From contig CBDICN010000001.1 of NCBI GenBank assembly GCA_965277355.1, positions 992,001 through 1,056,000 of the forward strand: a stretch of 64,000 bases of DNA, given 5' to 3'. This DNA is from RH-AL1 sp965277355. Its GTDB lineage: Bacteria > Pseudomonadota > Alphaproteobacteria > Rhizobiales > Beijerinckiaceae. The first letter of the stretch is position 1, and every line of letters begins with the position of its first letter. The notes below the pieces were generated by a model, which searched no databases, had not been told where the DNA came from, and saw nothing but the letters and a program-made list of their open reading frames with translations. This document shows positions 38,361-47,337 of this stretch, piece by piece. Both the position numbers and the translations under genes were made by a program.

Positions 38361-39902
38361 ATGGCGGTTGTCGAAGTACATGTGGCGCTGGACGAGGTGC
38401 CGGTCGGCGGCATGACTCAGGCCGGGAGCGGCGAACACAAGGTGTTGTTCGTTCGCGACGGGTATGGCGTGCGCGCGTTCCAGGCCAATTGCCCGCACTA
38501 CGGCGCGCCTCTGGCAAAGGGCCTCATTTGCGGCACAACGCTGTACTGCCCCTGGCACAAAGCGGCCTTCGACATTGGCGACGGCAGCCTGCTTGAGCCG
38601 CCCGCGCTCGAGCCGCTCGAGCGGTATCCGGTGCGCATCGAGGGCAGCCAGGCGGTCGCCACGCTGGAGCCGATGGCGGCGCCGGTTCCGGATGACCTGA
38701 TGGCTGACAAGACCTTCGTCATCGTCGGCACCGGCGCGGCGGCGGTGGCGGCTGTCAAGACCCTGCGCTCGGAGGGCTTTTCCGGCAAGATCGTGATGAT
38801 CGGCCGCGAGGATGGGCAACCCTATGATCGGCCGAAGCTGTCCAAAACCTTCCTCGCAAAAAAGACACCGCGCGACGCGATGCGCCTTGAGACCGAATTC
38901 TTCAGGTCGCATGGCGTCGAGGCGATTGACGGCCCGGCGACGAAGGTGGAGCCGGCCGAGCGGTCGGTGACGCTGGGCGACGGCCGCACGATCACCGGCG
39001 ATGCCCTGCTGATCGCGACCGGCAGCCGGGCAAAGATCCCCGCTTTCCCGGGCAAGGATCTCGACCGGGTGTTCTCGTTGCGGAGCCTCGCCGATGCGGA
39101 GGCCATCAGCGAGGCGGCGGACGGCGCGAAACGGGTGATCGTGATCGGCAACGGCTTCATCGGGCTCGAGGCGGCGGCCTTCCTCACCAAGCGCGGGCTC
39201 GAGGCGACGGTGGTCGCGCCGGAGGCGTTGCCACTGGCGGCGCGCTTCGGCGACGATGTGGCCCGAGCGATCAAGAGCTACCATGAGGGCTGCGGCATCC
39301 GGTTCGTGACCGGCGAAATCGCCGCCATTGCCGGTGAGACGCATGCGACCGGCGTTCGCCTCAAAGATGGCCGGGCGCTGGACGCCGACATCGTGCTCAT
39401 CGGCGCCGGTGCCGCGCCGGAGACCGCGATCGTGGCCGGGATCGAGCCGCTCGAGAGCGGTGGACTAGAGGTCGACGCGTATCTCAAAATCGCGCCGAAC
39501 GTCTGGGCCGCCGGGGACATCGCAGCCTTCCGGGAGCATCGCAGCGGCGCCTTGGCCCGGATCGAGCATTGGCGTCTCGCGGAGCAGCATGGCATCCACG
39601 CCGCTCTCGCGATGCTGGGTGCCGAGGAGCCTTTCGTCGCCGCGCCGTTCTTCTGGAGCAACCAGGGCGACAAACGGCTCGACTACGTCGGCTACGCGCC
39701 CGATTACGAGGCGACCGTCACACGGGGCGATGTGGCGGCCCTCGACTTCATCACCTACTACCTGCGCGGCGGGAAGGCGGTCGCGGCCTGTGCCATCGGC
39801 CAGAACCCGCAGGTGATCGGCTTCCTGCACCTGCTCGACGCCGGCCGCGTTCCGGATGCCAACGACCTCGCGACCGCCGACTTGGCGGCCCTGGCGCGGT
39901 GA
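38361..39902 (+). CDS. Rieske-domain FAD/NAD(P)H oxidoreductase (AIF/BphA4-like)
   Basis: A 513-aa fusion. Residues 1-105 are a Rieske [2Fe-2S] domain with ligands Cys44-His46 and Cys63-His66 (CPHYGAPL, CPWHKAAF). From residue about 117 follows a two-dinucleotide flavoprotein reductase: FVIVGTGAAAVAAVKTL, LLIATGSRAKIPAF, VIVIGNGFIGLEAAAFL and NVWAAGDIAAF, ending in a reductase C-domain. The architecture matches AIFM3-like or ferredoxin-reductase proteins; electron donor is probably NAD(P)H, partner unknown. Single gene. Confidence 0.9.
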   Translation: MAVVEVHVALDEVPVGGMTQAGSGEHKVLFVRDGYGVRAFQANCPHYGAPLAKGLICGTTLYCPWHKAAFDIGDGSLLEPPALEPLERYPVRIEGSQAVATLEPMAAPVPDDLMADKTFVIVGTGAAAVAAVKTLRSEGFSGKIVMIGREDGQPYDRPKLSKTFLAKKTPRDAMRLETEFFRSHGVEAIDGPATKVEPAERSVTLGDGRTITGDALLIATGSRAKIPAFPGKDLDRVFSLRSLADAEAISEAADGAKRVIVIGNGFIGLEAAAFLTKRGLEATVVAPEALPLAARFGDDVARAIKSYHEGCGIRFVTGEIAAIAGETHATGVRLKDGRALDADIVLIGAGAAPETAIVAGIEPLESGGLEVDAYLKIAPNVWAAGDIAAFREHRSGALARIEHWRLAEQHGIHAALAMLGAEEPFVAAPFFWSNQGDKRLDYVGYAPDYEATVTRGDVAALDFITYYLRGGKAVAACAIGQNPQVIGFLHLLDAGRVPDANDLATADLAALAR

Positions 39903-40010
39903 GGTTCCGATAACGCGCCCGGTGATCGCCCAATAGAGCGCGACATTGACTTCGCGGGGCTGAAAATCTAAACGCAACGCCATCCCGAACGCCGCCACGG
40001 CTGCGTTCCT

Positions 40011-40084
40011 TGGGGGATAGTTCAACGGTAGAACTGCGGACTCTGACTCCGTCAATCTTGGTTCGAATCCAGGTCCCCCAGCCA
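40011..40084 (+). tRNA. tRNA-Gln (CTG)
   Basis: A complete cloverleaf: acceptor TGGGGGA pairs with TCCCCCA, the D-arm has GTTCAACGGTAGAAC, anticodon stem GCGGA/TCCGT encloses the loop CTCTGAC with anticodon CTG, and the T-arm holds GGTTCGAATCC. CCA is encoded. Confidence 0.96.
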
Positions 40085-40153
40085 AACTGTAAGTAGGATT
40101 AAAGGCGGGCGGGGTTGCTCGGGCGGGCAGCGGCCAAGCTCAGATCAAAACTT

Positions 40154-40555
40154 CTAGCTCGCTGCATGGGCGAAGGTGCCGATCAGTTCGACGACTTTCG
40201 AGACATCGTAGGGCTTCGCGACGAAGCGCCGAGCAGGAGCGGTGAAGAACTCGTTGGGCAGACGGCGTCCGGAGGTGACCAGGATACCGATCTGGGGCCA
40301 CAACGCCGCGATGCGCGTGGCGAGCCCGAAACCGTCGATGGCGCCGGGCATCTCGACATCCGTGAAGACCACCCTGATGTCCTTCGTCGTGTCGAGAATG
40401 CGCAGGGCCTCGTCGGCATCCGGAGCCTCGAGAACTTCGAAGCCGGCGTCGCTCAGCATATCGACATTGAAGAGGCGCAGCAGCGGTTCGTCGTCGACGA
40501 CGAGAACCCTGGGATGCGACGGATGACACCGGTCCATTGGCACAATGCCTTGCAT
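40154..40555 (-). CDS. Single-domain response regulator
   Basis: A CheY-like receiver protein of about 133 aa without an output domain. It shows VLVVDDEPLLRLFNVDML, the acceptor Asp in VVFTDVEMPG, LVTSGRR and the conserved Lys in FVAKPYDVSK. Starts: ATG 40555 or ATG 40537 (the latter leaves only seven residues before the first strand region); neither has a strong ribosome site. The sequence resembles the receiver domain of hybrid kinases of the HWE/His-kinase group. Convergent with tRNA-Gln; no partner kinase adjacent. Confidence 0.85.
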   Translation of the reverse strand: MQGIVPMDRCHPSHPRVLVVDDEPLLRLFNVDMLSDAGFEVLEAPDADEALRILDTTKDIRVVFTDVEMPGAIDGFGLATRIAALWPQIGILVTSGRRLPNEFFTAPARRFVAKPYDVSKVVELIGTFAHAAS

Positions 40556-40656
40556 TCGATCGATCTTTGCAGGCTCGGCCTTAAAGACTAACAGGGTCTT
40601 TCGAAGGCCAGCGACGATCGGCAATGCTTAATCGTCCGTGAACGGGGAAAGCGCCG

Positions 40657-41532
40657 GTGCCCGAGCCCGCAAGCCACTTCTACACCGCGCCCGACGGGCT
40701 GCGGCTGCACTGCCTCGACTTCCAGCCCGACGGTGCCGCGGCGGGGCGGCCAGTGGTCTGTCTTCCCGGCCTCACGCGCGGCGCCGGCGACTTCGGCGTG
40801 CTAGGTCGGGCGCTCGCCTCCAGCACGGTACGGCCGCGCCGCGTCGTGGCGTTCGACTATCGCGGGCGCGGGCGGTCCGGGCACGATGCCGACTGGCGCC
40901 ACTACGATCTCGCGACCGAGCGCGCCGACCTCCTCGCCGGTCTGGCCTTCTACGGCATCGAGCGCGCGCACTTCGTCGGCACCTCTCGCGGCGGCCTCAA
41001 CGTCATGGCGATGGCGCCGACGCATGGGGCGATGATCCAGTCGGTCGTCTTCAACGATATCGGTCCTATGCTGGAGCCGGCGGGGCTGCGCCGCATCAAG
41101 GGCTACGTCGGGCGAATGGTGAGTCCGCGTAGCTACGAGGAGGCGATCGCGCTGCTCAGGTCCGGCGCCGGCCAGCATTTCGACGGGCTTTCGCCGGACG
41201 AGTGGCGGCTCTTCGCCGCCACCACGTTCGGCGAGGACGAGGACGACCTGCGCCTGCGCTACGATCCGCAGCTCGCGCGCACGCTCGACGCGCTCGATCT
41301 GAACGAGCCGCCGCCCGACAGCTGGGAGCTGTTCGACGCTCTTCGGGGCACGCCGATCCTCACGATCAGAGGCGAGCACTCCGACCTGCTCTCGCGCGAA
41401 ACGCTGATGATGATGGCGGCGCGGTGGCCGGGCTGCGAGTCGTTGACCGTCTCGGGGCAAGGCCACGCGCCGTTGCTGGTCGATCAGGCCAGCATCGCGC
41501 GCATCGAAACGTTCTTGGCGGCCTCCGATTAG
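40657..41532 (+). CDS. Alpha/beta hydrolase
   Basis: A 291-aa alpha/beta-hydrolase-fold enzyme. The oxyanion region is VVCLPGLTRGAGDF, the nucleophile elbow GTSRGG (Ser110), and the catalytic Asp and His are likely in TIRGEHSDLLS and VSGQGHAPLL. It resembles lactonase/esterase-like proteins often annotated as 'alpha/beta fold hydrolase'. Starts with GTG 40657. Substrate unknown; no linked pathway genes. Confidence 0.88.
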   Translation: MPEPASHFYTAPDGLRLHCLDFQPDGAAAGRPVVCLPGLTRGAGDFGVLGRALASSTVRPRRVVAFDYRGRGRSGHDADWRHYDLATERADLLAGLAFYGIERAHFVGTSRGGLNVMAMAPTHGAMIQSVVFNDIGPMLEPAGLRRIKGYVGRMVSPRSYEEAIALLRSGAGQHFDGLSPDEWRLFAATTFGEDEDDLRLRYDPQLARTLDALDLNEPPPDSWELFDALRGTPILTIRGEHSDLLSRETLMMMAARWPGCESLTVSGQGHAPLLVDQASIARIETFLAASD

Positions 41533-41709
41533 GCAAAAGCCAGGTATTGCCGTTCGTGCAACTATAGAATGTGGCACGAAAACATCATAACAAGCTTACG
41601 CGTCCGAGCGCAGGGCGTTTTACATTCCTGTCACAAAACCATTGCGATCGCCGGGCTAGGAGGGGTGCGACGGCTTGGGGAAGCCGACGAACGACCGCGT
41701 TTTGGGGGA

Positions 41710-43446
41710 ATGAACGTGACACTTTCCGTGACTGCAAAAAGAACGCTGCGCTACGGGCTGGCGGGGGCGCTGCTTCTGTCCTGCTCGCCGGCGGCGCTTC
41801 ACGCCGAAGTTTCCAACGCTCAGCTCGCCCGCGAGATCGCCGAGCTGAAGGCGCAGATCCGAGCTCTTCGGGGCAGCGTCGTCGAGACCCGCAAGGAGTC
41901 GCGGTCGACCCGCGAGAAGGTCCGCGTCGTCACCGAGCGCGGCTCCGGCTACGCGCTGCCCCCGCCTGGTCCGGCGCTGCCGCTCGGCGCCGTCCCGGCT
42001 TTCGTGACCGCCGACAAGAAACTCCAGTTCGGGTCGCTGACCATCACGCCCGGCGGCTTCGTGGCGATGGAATCGCGTTTCTCGACGCGCGACCAGCAGG
42101 CCGACATCGGCAGCCAATACTCGGCGCTCCCGCTCGGCGGTCCGCAGGCCGGCTCTAACGAGTTGCGGTTCTCGGCGCATCAGTCGCGCGTCGCGTTGCT
42201 GGTCGAAGCCCCGATCACGCCGACGTTCCTTGCCAGTTCCTACGGCGAGTTCGACTTCCTCGCCGCCGGTTCGACCTCGAACTCGAACGAATCGAACTCC
42301 TACGTCCCGCGTATCCGGCATCTTTACGGCCAGCTCGATGCGACCGACGTCGGCTTCCACCTGCTCGCCGGCCAGACATGGTCGCTGGCGACGCTCAACT
42401 CGAAGGGCATCACGCCGCGTAACGAAGTCACGCCGCCGTCGATCGACGCGCAGTACGTTCCGGGCTTCGTGTGGAAGCGGCAGCCCCAGGTCCGCCTCAC
42501 CAAAGACTTCGACAAGCGGCTCTGGCTCTCGCTGTCGGCCGAGGCGTCACAGACGACCTTCAGCGGCGCGAACTGCCCGAACGCCAACGTTAACGCCTAT
42601 GGCGCCGCCCCGACGCCGGGCACCGGTGTTTCCGGCGTCTTCTGCGACCTCTTCGGCACCAACAACCTCAGCGGCACGCAGCAATACTCGCTGAACCATG
42701 TCCCGGACGTGGTCGGCAAGGTCGCCTACGAGGCGCAATTCGCCGACCGCGACGTCCACCTCGAGGCCTTCGGTCTATACCGCGATCTCTACGATCGAGT
42801 GGCCTACATCAACGGAACCAGCGCCAACCGAGACACGACGGGCTACGGTTTTGGTGGCGGCCTGATCGTCCCGGTCATTCCGAAGCGCCTCGATTTCCAG
42901 GCGTCCGGCATCTACGGCCGCGGCATCGGCACCTACGGCACGACCCAGATGGCCGACACCACCGTCGCGCAGAATGGTTCGCTGACGGGGATCAGGGAGT
43001 TCATGGCATTGGGCGGCCTGACGCTCCATGCCACGCCCGCCATCGACCTCTACGCCTTCGGCGGCATCGAGCGGGTGTTCTCCAGCTATTACAACAACGG
43101 TGCGGCGATCAATTTCGCCAACGGCGGCGGGTTCAGCGGCTTCGGCATCCCGAACGCCAACGACAGCGGTTGCGGCAACGTCAACAATGCCGTCAGCGGC
43201 GACATGGCGATCTTCAGCGGAACCACGTGCGCGGGCAACACCAAGCAGACCTACCAGGGCACCGTCGGCATGTGGGACAAGCTCTACAAGGGCTCGTTCG
43301 GCGAGGTCCGCGTCGGCCTGCAATATTCCTACACGCGGCGTGAGCTGTTCAACTCGACCTTCGTCTTCGCCGGGGCCAACCGCGGTACCTTCGGGATCGA
43401 CGACCAGTCGGTCTTCACCAGCTTCCGGTATTACCCCTTCCAGTAA
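41710..43446 (+). CDS. Coiled-coil outer membrane porin, paralogue 1
   Basis: A 578-aa exported protein. Signal peptide (residues 1-31, ending ALHAE), then a coiled coil (about 35-75, with AREIAELKAQIRALRG), a Pro/Gly linker (LPPPGPALP), and a beta-barrel body with LQFGSLTITPGGFVAMES and the terminal aromatic FRYYPFQ, as expected for outer membrane insertion. ATG 41710 follows GGGGGA. It shares long blocks with the second porin 3 kb downstream, including LTKDFDKRLWLSLSAE and YGFGGGLIVPVIPKRL. Substrate unknown. Confidence 0.85.
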   Translation: MNVTLSVTAKRTLRYGLAGALLLSCSPAALHAEVSNAQLAREIAELKAQIRALRGSVVETRKESRSTREKVRVVTERGSGYALPPPGPALPLGAVPAFVTADKKLQFGSLTITPGGFVAMESRFSTRDQQADIGSQYSALPLGGPQAGSNELRFSAHQSRVALLVEAPITPTFLASSYGEFDFLAAGSTSNSNESNSYVPRIRHLYGQLDATDVGFHLLAGQTWSLATLNSKGITPRNEVTPPSIDAQYVPGFVWKRQPQVRLTKDFDKRLWLSLSAEASQTTFSGANCPNANVNAYGAAPTPGTGVSGVFCDLFGTNNLSGTQQYSLNHVPDVVGKVAYEAQFADRDVHLEAFGLYRDLYDRVAYINGTSANRDTTGYGFGGGLIVPVIPKRLDFQASGIYGRGIGTYGTTQMADTTVAQNGSLTGIREFMALGGLTLHATPAIDLYAFGGIERVFSSYYNNGAAINFANGGGFSGFGIPNANDSGCGNVNNAVSGDMAIFSGTTCAGNTKQTYQGTVGMWDKLYKGSFGEVRVGLQYSYTRRELFNSTFVFAGANRGTFGIDDQSVFTSFRYYPFQ

Positions 43447-43463
43447 GGCTGGACGCCTCTCAC

Positions 43464-43501
43464 AGCCGCGCGAGCCTCCGGGCTCGCGCGGCTTTATTTT
43501 T
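43464..43501 (+). terminator. Intrinsic terminator of porin 1
   Basis: AGCCGCGCGAGCC-TCCG-GGCTCGCGCGGCT is a perfect 13-bp stem with a UUCG-like tetraloop, followed by TTATTTTT. It lies 18 bases after the stop of porin 1 and is a textbook intrinsic terminator. Confidence 0.93.
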
Positions 43502-43663
43502 GCCGATGCGAAGCAGAGCATCGAGCGCGAGCCGCGAGGTCTCTGTGCCGAGATCTCTGTGCCAAGAACTACGCCGTGTTTGATCTAGCGTTTGCTTCCG
43601 TTATGCGTCGCCGCGGTCAGGTGACTCGGCGCAGCCGAGCCCGCGCCTTTGTCATCGGTCGCG

Positions 43664-44161
43664 TCAGCCGACAACCTTCTCCAAGTCGTTGAGCATCGCT
43701 AGATGCATTTTGATGACCGCCTTGGCCAGCAGCGCTATGTGGCCGGTGTCGGACTTCATGCCGTCCTTCAGGTGGGTCTCCTGGATGGTGAGTAGCTTCT
43801 CGTGGCCTTCGATCTGCCCATGAAGATACGCCCTCTCGAAAGATAAGCCGCCCTCCTTCTCGAGCTTGCTGAGCGTCTCTTTGTTGGCGGTGGACAGCGG
43901 GGCTGGAGGTGGATCCATCTCGTTGGTCAGCACCTGGGCGATGGCGGTCTGCTCGGCGACCTCAAACCCCGCAAACTCGAGAATGCGCGGGTTCTTGGCT
44001 TTGCCCTCCGCGATCTTGCTCATCATCTTTGATAGGGTGCCCACCATGAGAGTGTCTGTCTTGTAGGTGGACGTAGCGGGTTCGGCGAAGGCGACGCGAG
44101 CAACGAACGTGGGCAGGGCAAGGCCCGCGGCGCCGGCAACAACCAGATTTCTGCGGTTCAT
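43664..44161 (-). CDS. Exported DUF4142 protein
   Basis: A 165-aa protein with a signal peptide with twin arginine (MNRRNLVVAGAAGLALP, cleavage near VAFAEP) and a ferritin-like helical DUF4142 domain containing FAGFEVAEQTAIAQVL and the late EGHEKLLTIQETHL. Members are periplasmic and of unknown function, often linked to stress. ATG 44161 is chosen over ATG 44167 because GAGGA lies 6 bases before it. Divergent from porin 2. Confidence 0.85.
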   Translation of the reverse strand: MNRRNLVVAGAAGLALPTFVARVAFAEPATSTYKTDTLMVGTLSKMMSKIAEGKAKNPRILEFAGFEVAEQTAIAQVLTNEMDPPPAPLSTANKETLSKLEKEGGLSFERAYLHGQIEGHEKLLTIQETHLKDGMKSDTGHIALLAKAVIKMHLAMLNDLEKVVG

Positions 44162-44576
44162 GATCATTCCTCGAACAGCTGCGAACGCGCAGCCGTCGCA
44201 TCAACGGATGATCTTTGTTTTCGATGCCTCTTGCGGTTGCCACTTAAGCACGCGCCCAACGATGGTGCATTTGCCTTCACACCACTCGATTGTGTCCGCG
44301 ATGACACATTCCGTCTTATGTCTGGCTCATATAAGGCTCCTGTCTGATCTATGGAAATCGGTCCAACCATCTGTTTCGATTAATAAAATCCGTTCATACA
44401 GAAGTTCCCTAGCCTTATAGGTTTTGTTTACGCCTTACGTGGTGTGTCAAATTTCAAACATCTTTTCGTCCCGGGAGGCGCTATGTCCAAAAATGCAGTC
44501 CGGTAGGGATTGCGGCGAGGTCCGGGGGACGATCGTGACACGTGATTTCGAGTTCGGCGCATCCGACCGGCGGCTT
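44162..44576. promoter_or_regulatory. Divergent regulatory region, DUF4142 / porin 2
   Basis: About 415 bases with visibly higher A/T content, including the stretch near 44380-44460. A weak candidate for a porin 2 promoter is TTCATA, 17 bases, TATAGG (44393-44421). No gene or tRNA is seen. If the porin starts at GTG 44535 or further upstream, the gap is shorter. Confidence 0.35.
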
Positions 44577-46328
44577 ATGCGCGGAAGCAAGACAATGCGC
44601 CGCGCAACGGGTCTCGGCGTCGCCGTGGCGCTGCTCGTGCCTTGCGCGACGGTCGCGGCTCACGCCGAACCTTCGCTCTCTGAGCTCGCCGCCGAAATCC
44701 AGGCACTGAAGAACGAAAACCGCCAAATGCGCGAGAGCAACCGCGAGATGAAGGCGGCGATCTCGGACATGCGCGTGCAGACGCACCGCACCAGCGAGAA
44801 GGTCCGCCAGGTCGCCGAGCGTCGCCCCTACACCCTGCCGCCGCCGGGTCCTTCCGTTCCGGTCGGCGCGGTGCCGGCGTTCGTCATCGCCGACAAGAAG
44901 CTGCAGTTCGGTTCTATCGTTTTAACGCCCGGCGGCTTCGTCGCCGCGGAGAGCGTGTACCGGACGCGCACCACGCAGTCCGACATCAACACCGGCTACG
45001 GCAACATTCCGTTTGCCAACAATCCTATCGAGCACAACAGTGAGGAGCGGCTGACGGCCCGCCAGAGCCGCGTCGCGCTACTGGCCGAAGGCGCCATCAC
45101 CCCGACCTTGCTGGCTTCAGGCTACGGCGAGTTCGACTTCCTCGGCGCCAGCACCGCATCGAACGCGACGGACACCAACGGCTACTCGCCACGCATCCGC
45201 AACCTCTACGCCCAGCTCGACAGCAGCGATACCGGGTTTCACGTCCTCGCCGGCCAGAACTGGTCGCTGCTGACCCTGAACAGCAAGGGTATCACGCCCC
45301 GCAACGAGGTGACGCCGCCGGTCATCGACGGCCAGTTCATCCCAGGCTTCACCTTCGCCCGGCAGTTCGGCGTTCGCCTGACCAAGGACTTCGACAAGCG
45401 GCTCTGGCTCTCGCTGGCAGCCGAGGAAAGCCAGACGACCTTCGGCGCCGCCGCGGCCTGCACCGGATCCGTGCTGACGGGAGCCGGCGGCGCGGCCGTC
45501 ACGACGCCCGTCGGCGCCACCGTCAACGCGGTCTGCGCCGCGACCGGCAGCGGCGCCGGCTTCGCACAGTACGGTCAGCCCTATTCGCTCAACCACATCC
45601 CCGACATCATCGGCAAGGCGGCCTACGAGCTGACGCTCGGCGATCGCGACATCCACCTCGAAGCCGAAGGCATCTACAAGAACCTCTACGATCGCAGCGA
45701 GGCGGCGATCGGAGGCGTCAGCGTCGCCAACGGCGGATCGACCCACAACACGACCGGCTACGGCTTCGGCGGCGGCCTGATCGTCCCGGTCATCCCCAAA
45801 CGCCTCGACTTCCAGGCCTCCGCCCTGGCGGGTCGCGGCATCGGCCGCTACGGCGCCGGTCTTCTGCCCGACGCAACCTTCAACGCCGACGGCTCGCTAC
45901 ATGCGATCAGCGAAATCGAGGCGGTCGGCGGTTTCACTCTGCACGCCACCCCGGCAATCGACCTCTACGTCTTCGCCGGCATCGAGAAGGAGGCGCCCGC
46001 GCTGACCACGCTCTCGACGGGCGCCTCGTTCGGCTACGGCCTGCCGACCGCCAACAACTCCGGCTGCTTCGTCGAGAACGGGACCTGCGCCGGCGTCACC
46101 AAGACGCTGTTCCAGATCACCGGCGGCATGTGGGACAAGATCTACAAGGGCTCCTTCGGCGAGGTTCGCGTCGGCGTGCAGTACTCCTACACCCAGCGCG
46201 AGCTGTTCCAGGGCAACGGCACGACCGCGGCGAGTGCTTTGACCCCCGCCCTGCCCGCTCTGGCCTACGCCCCGAAGACCTACGACCAGTTCGTCTTCAC
46301 GAGCTTGCGCTACTACCCCTTCCAGTAG
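44577..46328 (+). CDS. Coiled-coil outer membrane porin, paralogue 2
   Basis: A 583-aa paralogue of the porin at 41.7 kb: signal segment (TGLGVAVALLVPCATVAAHAE), a longer coiled coil (LAAEIQALKNENRQMRESN, about 35-85), LPPPGPSVPVGAVPAFV, and the barrel with YSPRIRNLYAQLDSSD and C-terminal LRYYPFQ. The insert near residue 300 (Ala/Gly/Thr-rich) differs from copy 1. Start is uncertain: ATG 44577, ATG 44595 or GTG 44535 (GGGGGAC upstream, as in copy 1). Followed by a strong terminator. Confidence 0.83.
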   Translation: MRGSKTMRRATGLGVAVALLVPCATVAAHAEPSLSELAAEIQALKNENRQMRESNREMKAAISDMRVQTHRTSEKVRQVAERRPYTLPPPGPSVPVGAVPAFVIADKKLQFGSIVLTPGGFVAAESVYRTRTTQSDINTGYGNIPFANNPIEHNSEERLTARQSRVALLAEGAITPTLLASGYGEFDFLGASTASNATDTNGYSPRIRNLYAQLDSSDTGFHVLAGQNWSLLTLNSKGITPRNEVTPPVIDGQFIPGFTFARQFGVRLTKDFDKRLWLSLAAEESQTTFGAAAACTGSVLTGAGGAAVTTPVGATVNAVCAATGSGAGFAQYGQPYSLNHIPDIIGKAAYELTLGDRDIHLEAEGIYKNLYDRSEAAIGGVSVANGGSTHNTTGYGFGGGLIVPVIPKRLDFQASALAGRGIGRYGAGLLPDATFNADGSLHAISEIEAVGGFTLHATPAIDLYVFAGIEKEAPALTTLSTGASFGYGLPTANNSGCFVENGTCAGVTKTLFQITGGMWDKIYKGSFGEVRVGVQYSYTQRELFQGNGTTAASALTPALPALAYAPKTYDQFVFTSLRYYPFQ

Positions 46329-46359
46329 CCGCGCCGAACAGCCGAATTCGTTGCGTAAC

Positions 46360-46394
46360 AAGGTCATCCGAGCCAAGGCTCGGACGACCTTTTT
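46360..46394 (+). terminator. Intrinsic terminator of porin 2
   Basis: AAGGTCATCCGAGCC-AA-GGCTCGGACGACCTT gives a 14-bp stem with one mismatch, followed by TTT, 31 bases after the porin 2 stop. Confidence 0.88.
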
Positions 46395-46626
46395 CATGAC
46401 TGCCGCCAAACTTCGGCCTCGGTTCACGGTCGCCGATGACCGCAGCGACAGCGTCGGGGGCGCCCCGATCGTTCCGTTGGCCAGCGCAAGCCCGACCCGC
46501 GGGCATCAGGCAGCTACGGGCGCACCGGTCCCGCCCGCGCGCTTGCCCTGAGCTTCAACGATTGACAACCCGACGAGGTCGCGCGAGCCAAGCTCACGCA
46601 ACCTTCCTTTTTGGGGTAACCGAGCC

Positions 46627-47337
46627 GTGCCTGGGGATCCGGCCAAGATCTTTCTCTACGAGGACGATGGAGCCTTGGCGGAAGAGATCGTCCGGGCGTT
46701 CGCGAAGGAGGGTCTCGGCGTCGCCGTGCTCGAGGCGGCGGTAGACCTTCTCGCGCTTGGCAGGGAGCTGGAACCATGCGTCGTCATCATGGACCGCCTC
46801 GTCGGCGACTTGGACAGTCTAACGTTGCTCGATGCCTTACGCGGCAACGGGGGACGGATCGCGGTGTGCATCATCTCGTCCCTCGCCTCGGTCGACGACC
46901 GTATTCGCGGCATCAAGGCGGGGGGTGACGATTACCTGGTGAAGCCCTTCGCAATGGGCGAGTTGATCGCCCGTGTGGAGGCGCTCCGACGGCGCGCCGG
47001 CGACGATCGGCGAACGAACCTGACAGTCGGACCCCTCGTCCTCGATCTCATCGATCGCACGGCGCGGCGCGGTGCGCGAACCATCGCCCTGCTTCCGCGC
47101 GAGTTCGGGCTGCTCGAATATCTGATGCGCCATGCCGGTCAAACCGTGACCCGCGCGATGCTGCTGGAGAATGTTTGGCGCTTTCAGCACGCGACGCAGA
47201 CCAATGTGGTCGATGTCTATGTCGGCAATCTGCGCCGTAAGGTCGACGGTGAGGGCGAGACGCGGCTCATCGAAAGCGTTCGCGGTCTAGGGTTCAAGCT
47301 CGTCGCCTCCGATAACAGGGCTCCTGGATCGTCATGA
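46627..47337 (+). CDS. OmpR/PhoB-family response regulator
   Basis: A 236-aa regulator: receiver domain (1-118) with acidic pair in LYEDDGALAEE, acceptor Asp56 in VVIMDRLVGD and Lys106 in DYLVKPF; winged-helix DNA-binding domain (about 132-228) with LLPREFGLLEYLMRHAGQTV and TNVVDVYVGNLRRKVD. GTG 46627 is the start. It overlaps the kinase gene by ATGA and lies upstream of the RND genes, which it probably controls. Confidence 0.93.
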   Translation: MPGDPAKIFLYEDDGALAEEIVRAFAKEGLGVAVLEAAVDLLALGRELEPCVVIMDRLVGDLDSLTLLDALRGNGGRIAVCIISSLASVDDRIRGIKAGGDDYLVKPFAMGELIARVEALRRRAGDDRRTNLTVGPLVLDLIDRTARRGARTIALLPREFGLLEYLMRHAGQTVTRAMLLENVWRFQHATQTNVVDVYVGNLRRKVDGEGETRLIESVRGLGFKLVASDNRAPGSS

